Source: Candidatus Leptofilum proximum
GTDB taxonomy: Bacteria; Chloroflexota; Anaerolineae; Promineifilales; Promineifilaceae
Direction of reading: 5' to 3'
DNA: 64,000 bases
NCBI GenBank assembly: GCA_016710325.1
Contig: JADJXK010000002.1
Location: forward strand, 5,642,001 to 5,706,000
The first letter of the stretch is position 1. The number at the start of each line of letters is the position of its first letter. Made by a program: the position numbers and the translations under genes. This document shows positions 53,362 through 61,366 of this stretch, piece by piece. The notes under the pieces were generated by a model, which did no database searches, was not told where the DNA came from, and saw only the letters and a list, made by a program, of their open reading frames with translations.

Positions 53362-53795
53362 AATTCAAGAAGTTAGCCCACTCGTTGTATGAGTGCAAGT
53401 ATCACATCGTATTCTGTCCAAAGTATCGGTACAAAATCCTGCAGAAGGAAGTGGCAACGTATCTCAAAGAGCAGATCTACCAACTGTGCAGTCAAAAAGA
53501 TGGCGTCGAAGTATTGGAAGTGAACATTCAAGAAGACCATATCCATCTAGTGGTGTCCCTGCCACCCAAGTATGCGGTATCGGAATTCATGGGATTCCTG
53601 AAAGGTAAACTGGCCCTGCGAACCTTTGACCGATTTGCGCAATTGCGGAAACGGTACTGGGGACAACACCTTTGGTCACGAGGGTATTGTGTCAGTACCA
53701 TTGGTTTGGATGAGGAACGCATCCGCAAGTATGTAAGGTGGCAACACAAGAAAGAGAGCGACGCGGAAGCCACACAAGGTAAGTTGTTTGACTAG
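53349..53795 (+). CDS. tnpA: IS200/IS605 family transposase TnpA
   Basis: A 148-residue Y1 HUH transposase, full length. The start YHIVFCPKYRYKIL, the HUH motif HIHLVV (near residue 62) and the catalytic Tyr in RKYVRWQHKKE near 124 are all kept, so it may be active. It cuts single-stranded DNA at the base of the element's end hairpins. AGGAG precedes the ATG but lies in a hairpin. No tnpB or guide RNA is present. Confidence 0.95.
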   Translation: MTTRQFKKLAHSLYECKYHIVFCPKYRYKILQKEVATYLKEQIYQLCSQKDGVEVLEVNIQEDHIHLVVSLPPKYAVSEFMGFLKGKLALRTFDRFAQLRKRYWGQHLWSRGYCVSTIGLDEERIRKYVRWQHKKESDAEATQGKLFD

Positions 53796-53980
53796 GTAAG
53801 CACCATCGCACCTTCTAGGTGCATTATTTCAAGCCACCACCTTTGGTGGTGGTAATTGACTCGTGGAAATTTGCGAAATTCGCGGCTAAAAAAGAAACCA
53901 ATATCCATTTCCAAACAGTGTGCGGTGCCAGGTAAGCGAGTGTTTACCTGGCATTTTTCTTTGGCTTGGATGATCGTTTC

Positions 53981-54009
53981 TTGATAATGCCCCGTCCCAC
54001 CACTATAAT
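53981..54009 (+). promoter_or_regulatory. Promoter of the 54051 gene
   Basis: TTGATA (53981-53986), 17-base spacer, TATAAT (54004-54009). Confidence 0.75.
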
Positions 54010-54050
54010 GCAGGCACGAAAAGACGATTCAGGGCTCAAGGAAGGCACGT

Positions 54051-54401
54051 ATGGTTCCAATTTATCGCACAGATGGTGAGTGGGTGGCCGTTTATCATGA
54101 GAGTAACCTGTTTAACGTGGATGGCGAGTGGATTGGTTTTGCCGTTGGTCGAGACGTTTATGACACGGGTGGCCTATACCTCGGCTTTTTGAGCGATGAC
54201 AAGCGGCTGTTGCGTAAACGGACCCGGCCCGTCGACAAACTGCGCCTGGAACCGCCGCCGCGACCGGAACGGCCGAAAATGCCCGCCAATATGCCCCTGG
54301 CCCCGCTGCTGCCTTCGCTGCCACACCAGATCATCGATATGTTTGAAGAATTCCCCGAGCGGCTCATTTACGTCTCTGAGACGCGCCCCGACATGGAGTA
54401 G
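54051..54401 (+). CDS. Small protein with 4-fold beta-flower-like domain
   Basis: A 116-residue protein. Residues 1-56 contain repeated short beta units with Gly-Glu-Trp and Gly-Tyr-Tyr turns (IYRTDGEWVAVYHES, NVDGEWIGFAVG, DTGGLYLGFL), like the '4-fold beta flower' domain. The rest is Pro-rich (EPPPRPERPKMPANMP) with a short helical end. Function unknown. It has a clear promoter and an AAGGAAGG ribosome site and stands alone. Confidence 0.7.
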   Translation: MVPIYRTDGEWVAVYHESNLFNVDGEWIGFAVGRDVYDTGGLYLGFLSDDKRLLRKRTRPVDKLRLEPPPRPERPKMPANMPLAPLLPSLPHQIIDMFEEFPERLIYVSETRPDME

Positions 54402-54444
54402 AAAATAATTGCCACAGAGGGTCATTCAGATTTCGTGGGCGGCG

Positions 54445-54500
54445 CGTGAAACGTGAAACGTGATTCATCTCTGTTCACGCATCACGTTTCACGTTTCACG
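54445..54500. repeat. CGTGAAACGTGAAACGTGA palindromic repeat (copy 3)
   Basis: Arms 54445-54464 and 54481-54500 are perfect inverses. A CTGTGAACTCTGTGG word of another family follows near 54540. Confidence 0.9.
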
Positions 54501-54575
54501 AACTGCCAGTTCCTTAATTTCCTAAAGAGCCCCAAATCTCTGTGAACTCTGTGGCCAATCTTTGGTACAAGCAAT

Positions 54576-55052
54576 ATGGAAGGAAAACGGCCGTCTGACT
54601 CCCAAATTACCCTGACCCAGCTGATGGGTCCCACCGATGCCAATACGCTGGGCAACGTGCATGGCGGCTTCATCATGAAGCTGTGCGATGAAGCCGGTGG
54701 CATGGCGGCGACCAAACACGCCCGCCGCCCCGCCGTCACCGTGACGGTGGACTCGATGAATTTTCACTCGCCGGTGCAGATTGGCAACCTGATGACCGTT
54801 CGCGCCGAAGTGACCTGGGTGGGGCGCACCTCTATGGAAACCCGCGTGGTGGTAAGCGCCGAAAACGTCATCACCGGGGCGGTGACACACACCAACACCG
54901 CCTATTTTGTCTACGTAGCGCTGGATGAAAACGGCCGTCCCGTGCCCGTCCCCCGGCTGATTTTAGAAACCGAGGAGGAAAGAGCCCGCTTTGAACGGGC
55001 CGCCCAACGCCAGGCCCGCCGCCTGCAGCAGCACCATCAGGAAAGTTTATGA
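54576..55052 (+). CDS. Acyl-CoA thioesterase (hotdog fold)
   Basis: A 158-residue single-hotdog thioesterase of the YciA/BACH type, hydrolysing acyl-CoA. The core is GNVHGGFIMKLCDEAGGMAA with the catalytic Asp, then VTVDSMNFHSPVQIGN, MTVRAEVTWVGRTSMET and the NTAYFVYVALDENGRP strand. The C-terminal tail is helical and charged. Its stop overlaps the next start as ATGA, so it is coupled to the AAA ATPase gene, an unusual pairing. Confidence 0.93.
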   Translation: MEGKRPSDSQITLTQLMGPTDANTLGNVHGGFIMKLCDEAGGMAATKHARRPAVTVTVDSMNFHSPVQIGNLMTVRAEVTWVGRTSMETRVVVSAENVITGAVTHTNTAYFVYVALDENGRPVPVPRLILETEEERARFERAAQRQARRLQQHHQESL

Positions 55053-56188
55053 TCGAACGCCAATCCAAGCTGCTAGACATTTTACGCCAGGCCTCGGCGG
55101 CCAAAATTACCGACCTGCCCGATGCCGATATGGGCCGCGCCGAAGTCGAACCGTTTCCCTTCCTGGCCATCGTCGGCCAGGTGGAGATGAAGCTGGCGTT
55201 GACCCTCTCGCTCATCAACCCGGAAGTGGGCGGGGTTTTGTTGATTGGTCCACGCGGCACGGCGAAGACAACGGCCGTTCGCTCCCTCACCGATTTGCTG
55301 CCCACCGTGCGGCACAGCCTGTGCGTGCACGGCTGTACCGAGGAGATGATTGAGCAGCTGGGCATGGACGGCGTGTGCCTGGACTGCGCAACCAAATTTG
55401 GACACGGCGAACCGCTAACGGCCGTTGACAAAGTGCGCATCTTTGAACTGCCGCTAAACGCCCGCCTGGATGACGTGGTGGGCGGCATCAACGAGCGTGT
55501 GGCCCTGGAGCAGAACCGGGTGCGGCTGGAGCGCGGCATTTTGGGCCATGCCGACCGCCACATTTTGTACATCGATGAGGTGAATTTGCTCGACGACGCC
55601 ATCACCGACGCCATATTGGACGCGGCGGCGCAGGGGCATTACACCGTGCGCCGCGGTCCGCTAAAGATGACTTACAATGCCCGCCTCATGCTCATCGGCT
55701 CGATGAACCCGGAGGAGGGGCGGCTGCGGCCGCAGCTGATGGACCGATTTGGCCTGCGCGCCGTGGTGCGTGGGCTGGATGATCCGGCCCTGCGTTACCA
55801 GGCGTACGAGCGAGCGATGGCCTACAAACACCGGCCGGAACTGTTTGCCGCCAGTTTTGCCGAGGGCACACTGGCTCTGGCCGAAGAAATTCAGCAGGCG
55901 CGCGACCGGCTGCCCCAGGTCACCGTGAGCGACGCGGCGCGTGAGCTGGGGCTCAAGCTGGTCCGGCAGCTGGCCATCGACTCGAACCGGGCGGAAATCA
56001 CCCTGTTTGAGGCGGCCCGGGCCCACGCCGCCGCCGACGAACGCCACGAAACGCTGCCCGAGGACGTGCAGGCGGTGGCTTTACTGGCCCTGCGCCAGCG
56101 GCAAAGCCCCCAGCTGGCCCGTTTTTTTGCCGACCAGGAAGAGGAAGATGCGGTGTTAACGGCCGTTTTCAATCCCAATCCTTCATAA
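55049..56188 (+). CDS. Magnesium chelatase ChlI-like AAA+ ATPase
   Basis: A 379-residue AAA+ ATPase of the ChlI/BchI (MoxR-related helix-2-insert) clade. Walker A is GPRGTAKTT (near residue 70) and Walker B is ILYIDEVNLL, followed by GSMNPEEGRLRPQLMDRFGL with the sensor and arginine finger region. The insertion with several Cys (VHGCTEE, DGVCLDCATKFGHG) may bind metal or be structural. No ChlD or ChlH gene lies in the window, so the chelatase role is not proven; a chaperone role with an unseen VWA protein is equally possible. GGAAAG lies before the ATG. Confidence 0.88.
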   Translation: MIERQSKLLDILRQASAAKITDLPDADMGRAEVEPFPFLAIVGQVEMKLALTLSLINPEVGGVLLIGPRGTAKTTAVRSLTDLLPTVRHSLCVHGCTEEMIEQLGMDGVCLDCATKFGHGEPLTAVDKVRIFELPLNARLDDVVGGINERVALEQNRVRLERGILGHADRHILYIDEVNLLDDAITDAILDAAAQGHYTVRRGPLKMTYNARLMLIGSMNPEEGRLRPQLMDRFGLRAVVRGLDDPALRYQAYERAMAYKHRPELFAASFAEGTLALAEEIQQARDRLPQVTVSDAARELGLKLVRQLAIDSNRAEITLFEAARAHAAADERHETLPEDVQAVALLALRQRQSPQLARFFADQEEEDAVLTAVFNPNPS

Positions 56189-56240
56189 AAAATCTCTGTG
56201 CACCTCTGTGTCTCCTCTGTGTAACTCTGTGTTCCTGTAA
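56189..56240. repeat. CTCTGTG-type intergenic repeat
   Basis: Four spaced CTCTGTG words (CTCTGTGCACCTCTGTGTCT, then CTCTGTGTAACTCTGTG) between two genes; related to the ATCTGTG family at 30150-30222. Confidence 0.6.
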
Positions 56241-56265
56241 AATCTTCCATACCATTGGTCCCCTG

Positions 56266-56877
56266 ATGACAAAACCACAAATTCAAACTCTCTTCCTTCT
56301 CAGCTTTACCACGATTTTGATAGGCTATTTCATGGTCTGGCTGCCAGGCCCATCCGCTGGGCTGCAGCTGCTGGGCTTTGAGATGGGGGAGTGGACCAAG
56401 TTTTTTGGCCTGGGCGTCAAGCGCAACTGGTTTTACCTGCCGCCGATTACGCTGGCGCTGGCGATGCTGTTTTTTACGGTGGGATGGGAGAACGGCCGTT
56501 ACCAAACCTGGCTTTTTCGCGGCACAGCAGTGGCCGTCAGCCTGCTTGCCTTCCCGGCGCTGGAAGATTTAGCCGGGCCCAGCCAGCGTGAGTACCTGTT
56601 CCGTGTGGTGGGTATTATCCTGGTAGTGGTTGTGGCCGGACTGCTGAAGCTGTTTGGTGGGGCAAAACGGCCGTGGCTGCCCATCGTTAGCCGCGCCTTG
56701 ATGATTGTGGCCGGGCTGGTTGGGCTGATCTGGCCGACATTGATTTATTTGGAAGTACGGCCGTACGCCAGTGGTCTCATGCGGCTGGAGCTGAGCTACG
56801 GGCCGGGTTTCTGGCTGAATGTGGTGGGGCATACGGCCGTGGTGCTGCTGGCGGGCTGGCATCTGGCAAAAAAATAG
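56266..56877 (+). CDS. Integral membrane protein of unknown function
   Basis: A 203-residue protein with five or six membrane spans (about 8-30, 55-75, 82-100, 112-130, 140-165, 180-200). I do not recognise the family. The loop between the first two spans carries GEWTKFFGLGVKRNWFYLPP. No Cys pairs or charged pore residues stand out. No clear ribosome site precedes the ATG because the upstream bases are intergenic repeat. Confidence 0.7.
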   Translation: MTKPQIQTLFLLSFTTILIGYFMVWLPGPSAGLQLLGFEMGEWTKFFGLGVKRNWFYLPPITLALAMLFFTVGWENGRYQTWLFRGTAVAVSLLAFPALEDLAGPSQREYLFRVVGIILVVVVAGLLKLFGGAKRPWLPIVSRALMIVAGLVGLIWPTLIYLEVRPYASGLMRLELSYGPGFWLNVVGHTAVVLLAGWHLAKK

Positions 56878-56918
56878 CGCCCTCAACAAGTAGTGTAGTT
56901 GAGAGCGCTGATGAAGTT

Positions 56919-56980
56919 GTAATTAAGTAATTGAGTAATTAGGCAATTTGGTAATTCAATTGCTCAATTACCCAATTACC
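56919..56980. repeat. GTAATTGGGCAATT family palindrome (copy 2)
   Basis: GTAATTAAGTAATTGAGTAA at the left is inverted as CTCAATTACCCAATTAC at the right. It lies between convergent genes. Confidence 0.8.
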
Positions 56981-56982
56981 AT

Positions 56983-57222
56983 TTATGCCCGCATGTGGGT
57001 GTCGATGTAGGTAACAGCCTCACCAACGGTGGTGATTTTCTGGGCTTCTTCGTCAGAAATTTCGCCGTTGAAACGCTCTTCAAAGGCCATGATCAGCTCA
57101 ACCAGGTCCAACGAATCGGCTTCCAGGTCTTCCCGGAAACGAGCCTCGGGCACAATTTGATCCTCGTCAACGCCTAATAATTCCACAATAATTTCTTTCA
57201 CTTGCGCTTCTGTGTCGCTCAT
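56983..57222 (-). CDS. acpP: Acyl carrier protein
   Basis: A 79-residue acyl carrier protein. The phosphopantetheine Ser lies in ADSLDLVELIMAFEE (near residue 37), with the acidic helix II that partner enzymes recognise. It carries growing fatty acyl chains as thioesters. The ATG at 57222 has GGAG upstream; a start at 57237 is also open. No fatty acid synthase genes are adjacent. Confidence 0.95.
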   Translation of the reverse strand: MSDTEAQVKEIIVELLGVDEDQIVPEARFREDLEADSLDLVELIMAFEERFNGEISDEEAQKITTVGEAVTYIDTHMRA

Positions 57223-57380
57223 CCTACTCTCCTTCAAGAAAACATTTGTTTTTTTTGTTTAGTGTACGGCGGGCAATTGTAAGACCAACCTCCAGATTGT
57301 CAAGGACACTTTGGAGACGCGGCAGGCCCGCACCAAAGAGGAAAACACTCGTCTACGTGGTTAGTTACGCTAATTGAGGT

Positions 57381-60300
57381 TCACCCGGAATTGTTTAGCT
57401 CGATTGGCTGATCTTGCAGCCAGACGGCCGTTCCCAACAGCAAATAAAAGGCAAAAGCCAGGTCCACCAGGAAAAAGCTGTGATCCACCAGGCCGTGCAG
57501 CAACATGTCTGCCAGCGCCGCACCCAGGCCGACCACAACCGGCAGCCACTGCGCCGAGACGTGTGGTCGCAGCCGCCACAACGTCCGTGCCAGGGTGACG
57601 ATGAGCCACAGGCCTGCCAGCAGCCCCGGCAGGCCGAGGCGCGTGGCAAAGTCTAGGAAAAGGTTGTGCGGATGGCTCAAATTCGGATCGCGCCAAGCGG
57701 ACTCCAAAATGTAGCGTCCGCGATATTCGTACAAAAAGTTGTCCAGCCCCACGCCAAACCAGGGATGGTCACGCACCATATTCAGGCTGGCCTGCCACAG
57801 GCTCAGGCGGAAGACGCCAGTCTCACCGGTAAGGCTGAGCCGCCCGGCCAGCGCTGGGATTTGCTCAATGGCCACCAGCCCGGCCACACCAATCGCACCA
57901 AAGACAAGCAGCCAGGGCCAGGTTTTACGGCCGTTTACCCCCTGCCATTGCCAAAAAATAATCACAAACGCGGCGGGCAGTCCCAAAAAAAGGCCGCCCT
58001 TGCTGAAGGTGAGCAGGAAGGCGAAGAGAGTGGGGAGGAGAACGGCCGTATACACCCACCATCTTTTACCGTGAACCTGCCTGCTGCCCAGCAGCGCCAT
58101 CGCTGCCAGCAGCGGCACGATGCGCCCCAGGTACAGCGCCACGTTGTTGGGCGAGCCGTAAATGGAGCGCAGGCGCAGCAGCCCACCCTCGGCGGTGATC
58201 AGTTCATCGCGGACAAAGCCGATTTGCCACAGGCCGACCAGGGCCACGACCAATCCACCCAGCACAAAGCCGTCGAGGATGTGCCACATTTCGCTGGGTT
58301 TTGGCCTCATTCCGCGCAGCACCCAGTAAAACAGCGCCGGTTCCACGATGACCACGCGCCACTCGTTGCTGGCCACGTCGAGCCGGTTGGTGAAGAAGAG
58401 GGAGGCGGTGGCCAGGGCAGTGAGGATCAGTATTCCGTAATCGGTGGGCAGTAATTGGTAATTGGTAATTGGTAATTGGTTTTTGAGGCGTGATAAGTGA
58501 TGCGTGAGGCGGTTGGCGGCGTAGGCGGCGAAGGTGACGAGGGTGAAGACCTCGATGGGCGAGAAGCGGTAATTGAGAATGGGTTTGGCAACCGGGGTGA
58601 CGTAAAACGGAAAACAGAAGGCGACGAGGACGAGGCCCCAGACCGGCCGCCAGTAGAGCAGCACAAACAAAACCAGCAGGGCGGCGGCGTAGAGCAAAAA
58701 GGTGGGGGCGACGTAATAAATGGAGGCAACGACGGCGGTGAGGGCCAGCTGGCTGCCGTCGCCCAGGCGGCGGTAGACACCGCCCATCTGCTCGGCCCAG
58801 GTGAACCAGCCTGCCAGGAAGACGAGTGCGGCGGTAACGGCCGTTACGCCCAACTGCCAGCTCGTGTTCAAAGCCGCAAACCGCTCCCGCTGGCGGCGGA
58901 ACCAATCGGGCCAGGCGGCCTGACTGCTCGTTCGTATAGCCAGTATGAGGGAGAGAACGGCCGTGCCAACCAGCAGCCACATTCCCCAGCGGGTCCAAAC
59001 GTCCGGCGGGTGGTAGCCCACGCTGAAACCGTTAAGCGCCCACTGGTCCCAGCCGCGCGAGGCGACGATTTCGGCCGTGTGTACGCCGGGGGCCAGGTTA
59101 CGGGCCACCGGTTCGGTGGCGAGATAGTCGTCACTTTTGACGGCCGAGGTGAGGATGAGCATGCTGCCGTGTTCGTCGCGGGGCAGGGCGTTGGCCGGTT
59201 GGCCGTCGATGGTGATGTAGAAGCGGGCGCGGAAGTCGGCGCGGCGCACCCGCAGCCCGAGGTCAGTGCCATAAAAGGTGAAGGTGACCTTATCGCCGAG
59301 CAGCACGTCGTCTGGCTGCTGGCCGATATCGGCGCCAAATTCGGGAGAGAATTCCCAATTGCCGTCGTACACCTGCGCCGGGTCGTCTGGTTGGGCCAGG
59401 TGGAAGCCGGGTTGGGCCACGGCCGGGTTTTGGCTGGCGAGGGTAGTGCGGAGGGATTCGGCCGTTTCCGTCCCGGCCACGCTAAACCCCCAGCGCGGAT
59501 CGTCCCGTGGCGCATCGCCCGATGACGCATCGGGCTCCCAGTTCTCCAGGAAGGCAACGCCGAGCCAGGGCCACTCCAGCCGGGCACGCTCCAGGGCAGC
59601 GACGGTATACGCCGCCTGCTGCGCGGCGGTGACTTCGCCCCAGATGGATGGCTCGCCGGACCAATCGGCGGGCAGGCTGTTCCAGCCCCAGTTGCCCGCC
59701 CAGATGGCCTTGTGGCCGTCGCCGTTGCGCACCATCACCTCGCGCAGCAAAATGAGACGGCTGAAGTTGAGCGTTTCGTTGGCCACGGTGCGGTCGCCGG
59801 GCGGGTGGTTGAAGCCGTACGGCTTGGCGGCGGCGATGTCGAAGGCAGCGGCGGCGTTGGTTTCGTAGAGCTGCTGCAGAAAGAGGTAGTCGGCCAGGTT
59901 GTCGGGGCCAGTTTCCACGGTGGGGGCCAGCGGCGCGGCCACAATCACCGCGTCCCCATCGGCAGCGCGGATGGCGCTGGCGGCAGCGCTGAGGAGTGCG
60001 CCGTAGTCGTCGGGGTTGGGCGGCTGGTTGCCCCAGTGGCTGGCCAGGTTGGGCTCGTCCCAGATGATGTAGAACTGGATGGTGTCGCCAAATCGTTGGG
60101 CAAATTCGGCGGTCCATTGGGCGAAGACGGCCGTTTCCACCGGCGCAAAATCATCGTCAGGACTGCCATCGAGTAGGGGGACGAGGGTGAGGTTGTGATG
60201 GGTTACGGCCGTTACTAACCGGTCTGCCTCGGCCCAATCAAACTCCTCGCTGAAGTAAAACGGCTGCTTGACAAACCACACGCCCAAGTCCGCAATTTGC

Positions 60301-60527
60301 TGCAGATTGGCGGTCAGGGCGACATCGTCGTACTGATTGAGGGCGACGTTGAGGCCAGGCTGCACCCCGCCGAAGTTCACTGGCTCCGGCAGCCCGTCGG
60401 GGATGCCGCGGGTGAGGAAATTGTGCCTAAACTGGAGTGCACCGCTGGCCAGCAGGGCCACCAGCGCCACAATCAGCCAGAACAGGGCCAACAGGCGGGC
60501 ACGTTGCGAACTTTTTGCACCATTCAT
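57381..60527 (-). CDS. Glycosidase-like domain fused to an O-antigen ligase-like membrane protein
   Basis: A 1048-residue protein. One membrane span (about 12-32) leads to an outward-facing (beta/alpha)8-type domain (about 45-370) that looks like a clan GH-A glycoside hydrolase. Likely acid/base Glu lies in YIIWDEPN and a possible nucleophile Glu in AFLENWEPD. A beta-sandwich (about 375-500) follows, then about 12 membrane spans with the Wzy/WaaL-type core (FSKGGLFLGLP, WFGVGLDNFLYEY, SHPHNLFLDFATRLGLPGL). Residues about 683-693 are encoded by an intergenic-type repeat. It may trim and ligate or polymerise surface glycans. No close partner gene. Confidence 0.82.
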   Translation of the reverse strand: MNGAKSSQRARLLALFWLIVALVALLASGALQFRHNFLTRGIPDGLPEPVNFGGVQPGLNVALNQYDDVALTANLQQIADLGVWFVKQPFYFSEEFDWAEADRLVTAVTHHNLTLVPLLDGSPDDDFAPVETAVFAQWTAEFAQRFGDTIQFYIIWDEPNLASHWGNQPPNPDDYGALLSAAASAIRAADGDAVIVAAPLAPTVETGPDNLADYLFLQQLYETNAAAAFDIAAAKPYGFNHPPGDRTVANETLNFSRLILLREVMVRNGDGHKAIWAGNWGWNSLPADWSGEPSIWGEVTAAQQAAYTVAALERARLEWPWLGVAFLENWEPDASSGDAPRDDPRWGFSVAGTETAESLRTTLASQNPAVAQPGFHLAQPDDPAQVYDGNWEFSPEFGADIGQQPDDVLLGDKVTFTFYGTDLGLRVRRADFRARFYITIDGQPANALPRDEHGSMLILTSAVKSDDYLATEPVARNLAPGVHTAEIVASRGWDQWALNGFSVGYHPPDVWTRWGMWLLVGTAVLSLILAIRTSSQAAWPDWFRRQRERFAALNTSWQLGVTAVTAALVFLAGWFTWAEQMGGVYRRLGDGSQLALTAVVASIYYVAPTFLLYAAALLVLFVLLYWRPVWGLVLVAFCFPFYVTPVAKPILNYRFSPIEVFTLVTFAAYAANRLTHHLSRLKNQLPITNYQLLPTDYGILILTALATASLFFTNRLDVASNEWRVVIVEPALFYWVLRGMRPKPSEMWHILDGFVLGGLVVALVGLWQIGFVRDELITAEGGLLRLRSIYGSPNNVALYLGRIVPLLAAMALLGSRQVHGKRWWVYTAVLLPTLFAFLLTFSKGGLFLGLPAAFVIIFWQWQGVNGRKTWPWLLVFGAIGVAGLVAIEQIPALAGRLSLTGETGVFRLSLWQASLNMVRDHPWFGVGLDNFLYEYRGRYILESAWRDPNLSHPHNLFLDFATRLGLPGLLAGLWLIVTLARTLWRLRPHVSAQWLPVVVGLGAALADMLLHGLVDHSFFLVDLAFAFYLLLGTAVWLQDQPIELNNSG
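58450..58480. repeat. Tandem TAATTGG repeat inside a gene
   Basis: Four tandem GTAATTG/TAATTGG words, the core of the repeat family seen at 51779 and 56919, read in frame on the minus strand as NQLPITNYQL. Confidence 0.85.
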
Positions 60528-60598
60528 CCACCTGATTTTGCCACGCGCCGGATTTGGTGCAACTATGATCTGCTTACGGCTTCGCTACGTGGTTAATA

Positions 60599-60633
60599 TT
60601 TCCCCGGAAACTCGGAGTTTCCGGGGAAATGGG
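60599..60633. repeat. REP hairpin 1 next to the RAYT gene
   Basis: TTTCCCCGGAAACTC (60599-60613) and GAGTTTCCGGGGAAA (60615-60629), then TGGG. Matches the hairpin at 61333. Confidence 0.88.
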
Positions 60634-60643
60634 TGATCACCTA

Positions 60644-61222
60644 CTAATCCCAATCCAGGTATTCCAGCCCAGATGGTAGCTTTCGAGTGATCAAGTAGTC
60701 TTGCACAAATTGGCGGTACTCCTGGCCGCTGCCAAACATGTCTTGGATGAAACTGCGATCAACGATGGTGCCATCCCTTTCGCCGATCCATTCAAGATAG
60801 TTGGAGTAGGGCCACTCTTCCAAACGGCGAACAAGGCCGTCCTTAACAGGATTGGCGTGAATGTAGCGGCATAGGTGGCGCAGGTAATTCTCACTGCCGA
60901 CGTGACGAGCCTCGAAGCGACCTTCAAACAGGGTGCCTGTCCACTGGTAACGCCGCTGTACAGCACGCGAGTAGCCACCGAACAAGCGTTTGGGTAGTTC
61001 GCCAGCTGAGATGAGGCCATCTTGTCGTAAAAGAAAATGATAGTGATTCGGCATCAGACAGTAGACAATCATGACCAGCGAAAATTCGGTGAGATATTGC
61101 TTCATTTTGCGCAGGATGTAGAGGTAGTTTTCCTGTTCAAGGAAGAGATTGTGCCGTCCTGCGCCCCGGTTGTAGATGTGATAATAGTGGCCCTGAACAA
61201 ACTGGACTTTGCGTCGTGGCAT
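60644..61222 (-). CDS. REP-associated tyrosine transposase (RAYT)
   Basis: A 192-residue Y1 HUH nuclease of the RAYT group, related to IS200 transposases but longer. The HUH motif is NHYHFLL near residue 58, preceded by YCLMPNHYH. The catalytic Tyr lies in CRYIHANPVKDGLVRRLEEW, a hallmark of the group. RAYTs are usually single-copy and act on REP hairpins; here three such hairpins lie close by (60599, 61243 and 61333). ATG at 61222 has AAGGA upstream. The gene looks intact. Confidence 0.93.
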   Translation of the reverse strand: MPRRKVQFVQGHYYHIYNRGAGRHNLFLEQENYLYILRKMKQYLTEFSLVMIVYCLMPNHYHFLLRQDGLISAGELPKRLFGGYSRAVQRRYQWTGTLFEGRFEARHVGSENYLRHLCRYIHANPVKDGLVRRLEEWPYSNYLEWIGERDGTIVDRSFIQDMFGSGQEYRQFVQDYLITRKLPSGLEYLDWD

Positions 61223-61242
61223 GAGATGTATCCTTATGAAGT

Positions 61243-61275
61243 ATCTCGGAAACCCCGAGTTTCCGGGATAATGGC
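61243..61275. repeat. REP hairpin 2, degenerate
   Basis: ATCTCGGAAAC pairs with GTTTCCGGGAT, one wobble, centre CCCGA; related to REP 1 and 3 but with changed outer bases. Confidence 0.75.
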
Positions 61276-61332
61276 TGACTGGTTCACAAATTTTGCCACG
61301 AGCCTGGTTTTGCGCAACTTGTTGGTGGTCGT

Positions 61333-61366
61333 ATTTCCCCGGAAACTCCGAGTTTCCGGGGAAATG
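61333..61366. repeat. REP hairpin 3
   Basis: TTTCCCCGGAAACTC and GAGTTTCCGGGGAAA (61333-61363), nearly identical to REP 1. Confidence 0.88.

Larger units (their letters stand above)
53241..53860 (+). mobile_element. IS200-like element (IS200/IS605 family, tnpA only)
   Basis: It has no terminal inverted repeats but subterminal hairpins, as expected. Left: CCACTGCC (53245-53252) with GGCAGTGG (53256-53263). Right: CCACCACC (53834-53841) with GGTGGTGG (53845-53852). Each has a three-base loop. It encodes only tnpA. A 15-base inverted pair (53315-53329 and 53806-53820) also flanks the gene. The exact ends are uncertain by some 20 bases. Confidence 0.88.
53192..53886. repeat. GCCGCGAATTTC palindromic repeat split by an IS200-like element (copy 2)
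   Basis: The left half (53192-53220) and right half (53861-53886) match the two ends of the repeat at 28788-28855. The insertion sequence lies between them. Confidence 0.75.

Noticed and set aside
53241..53860. Possible tnpB or guide RNA in the IS200-like element
   Set aside because: The element holds tnpA only; there is no room or frame for TnpB and no RNA scaffold seen.
58497..59525. 342-codon plus-strand frame inside the glycosidase/ligase gene
   Set aside because: Gly/Arg/Glu-rich mirror of the minus-strand gene, with no domain.
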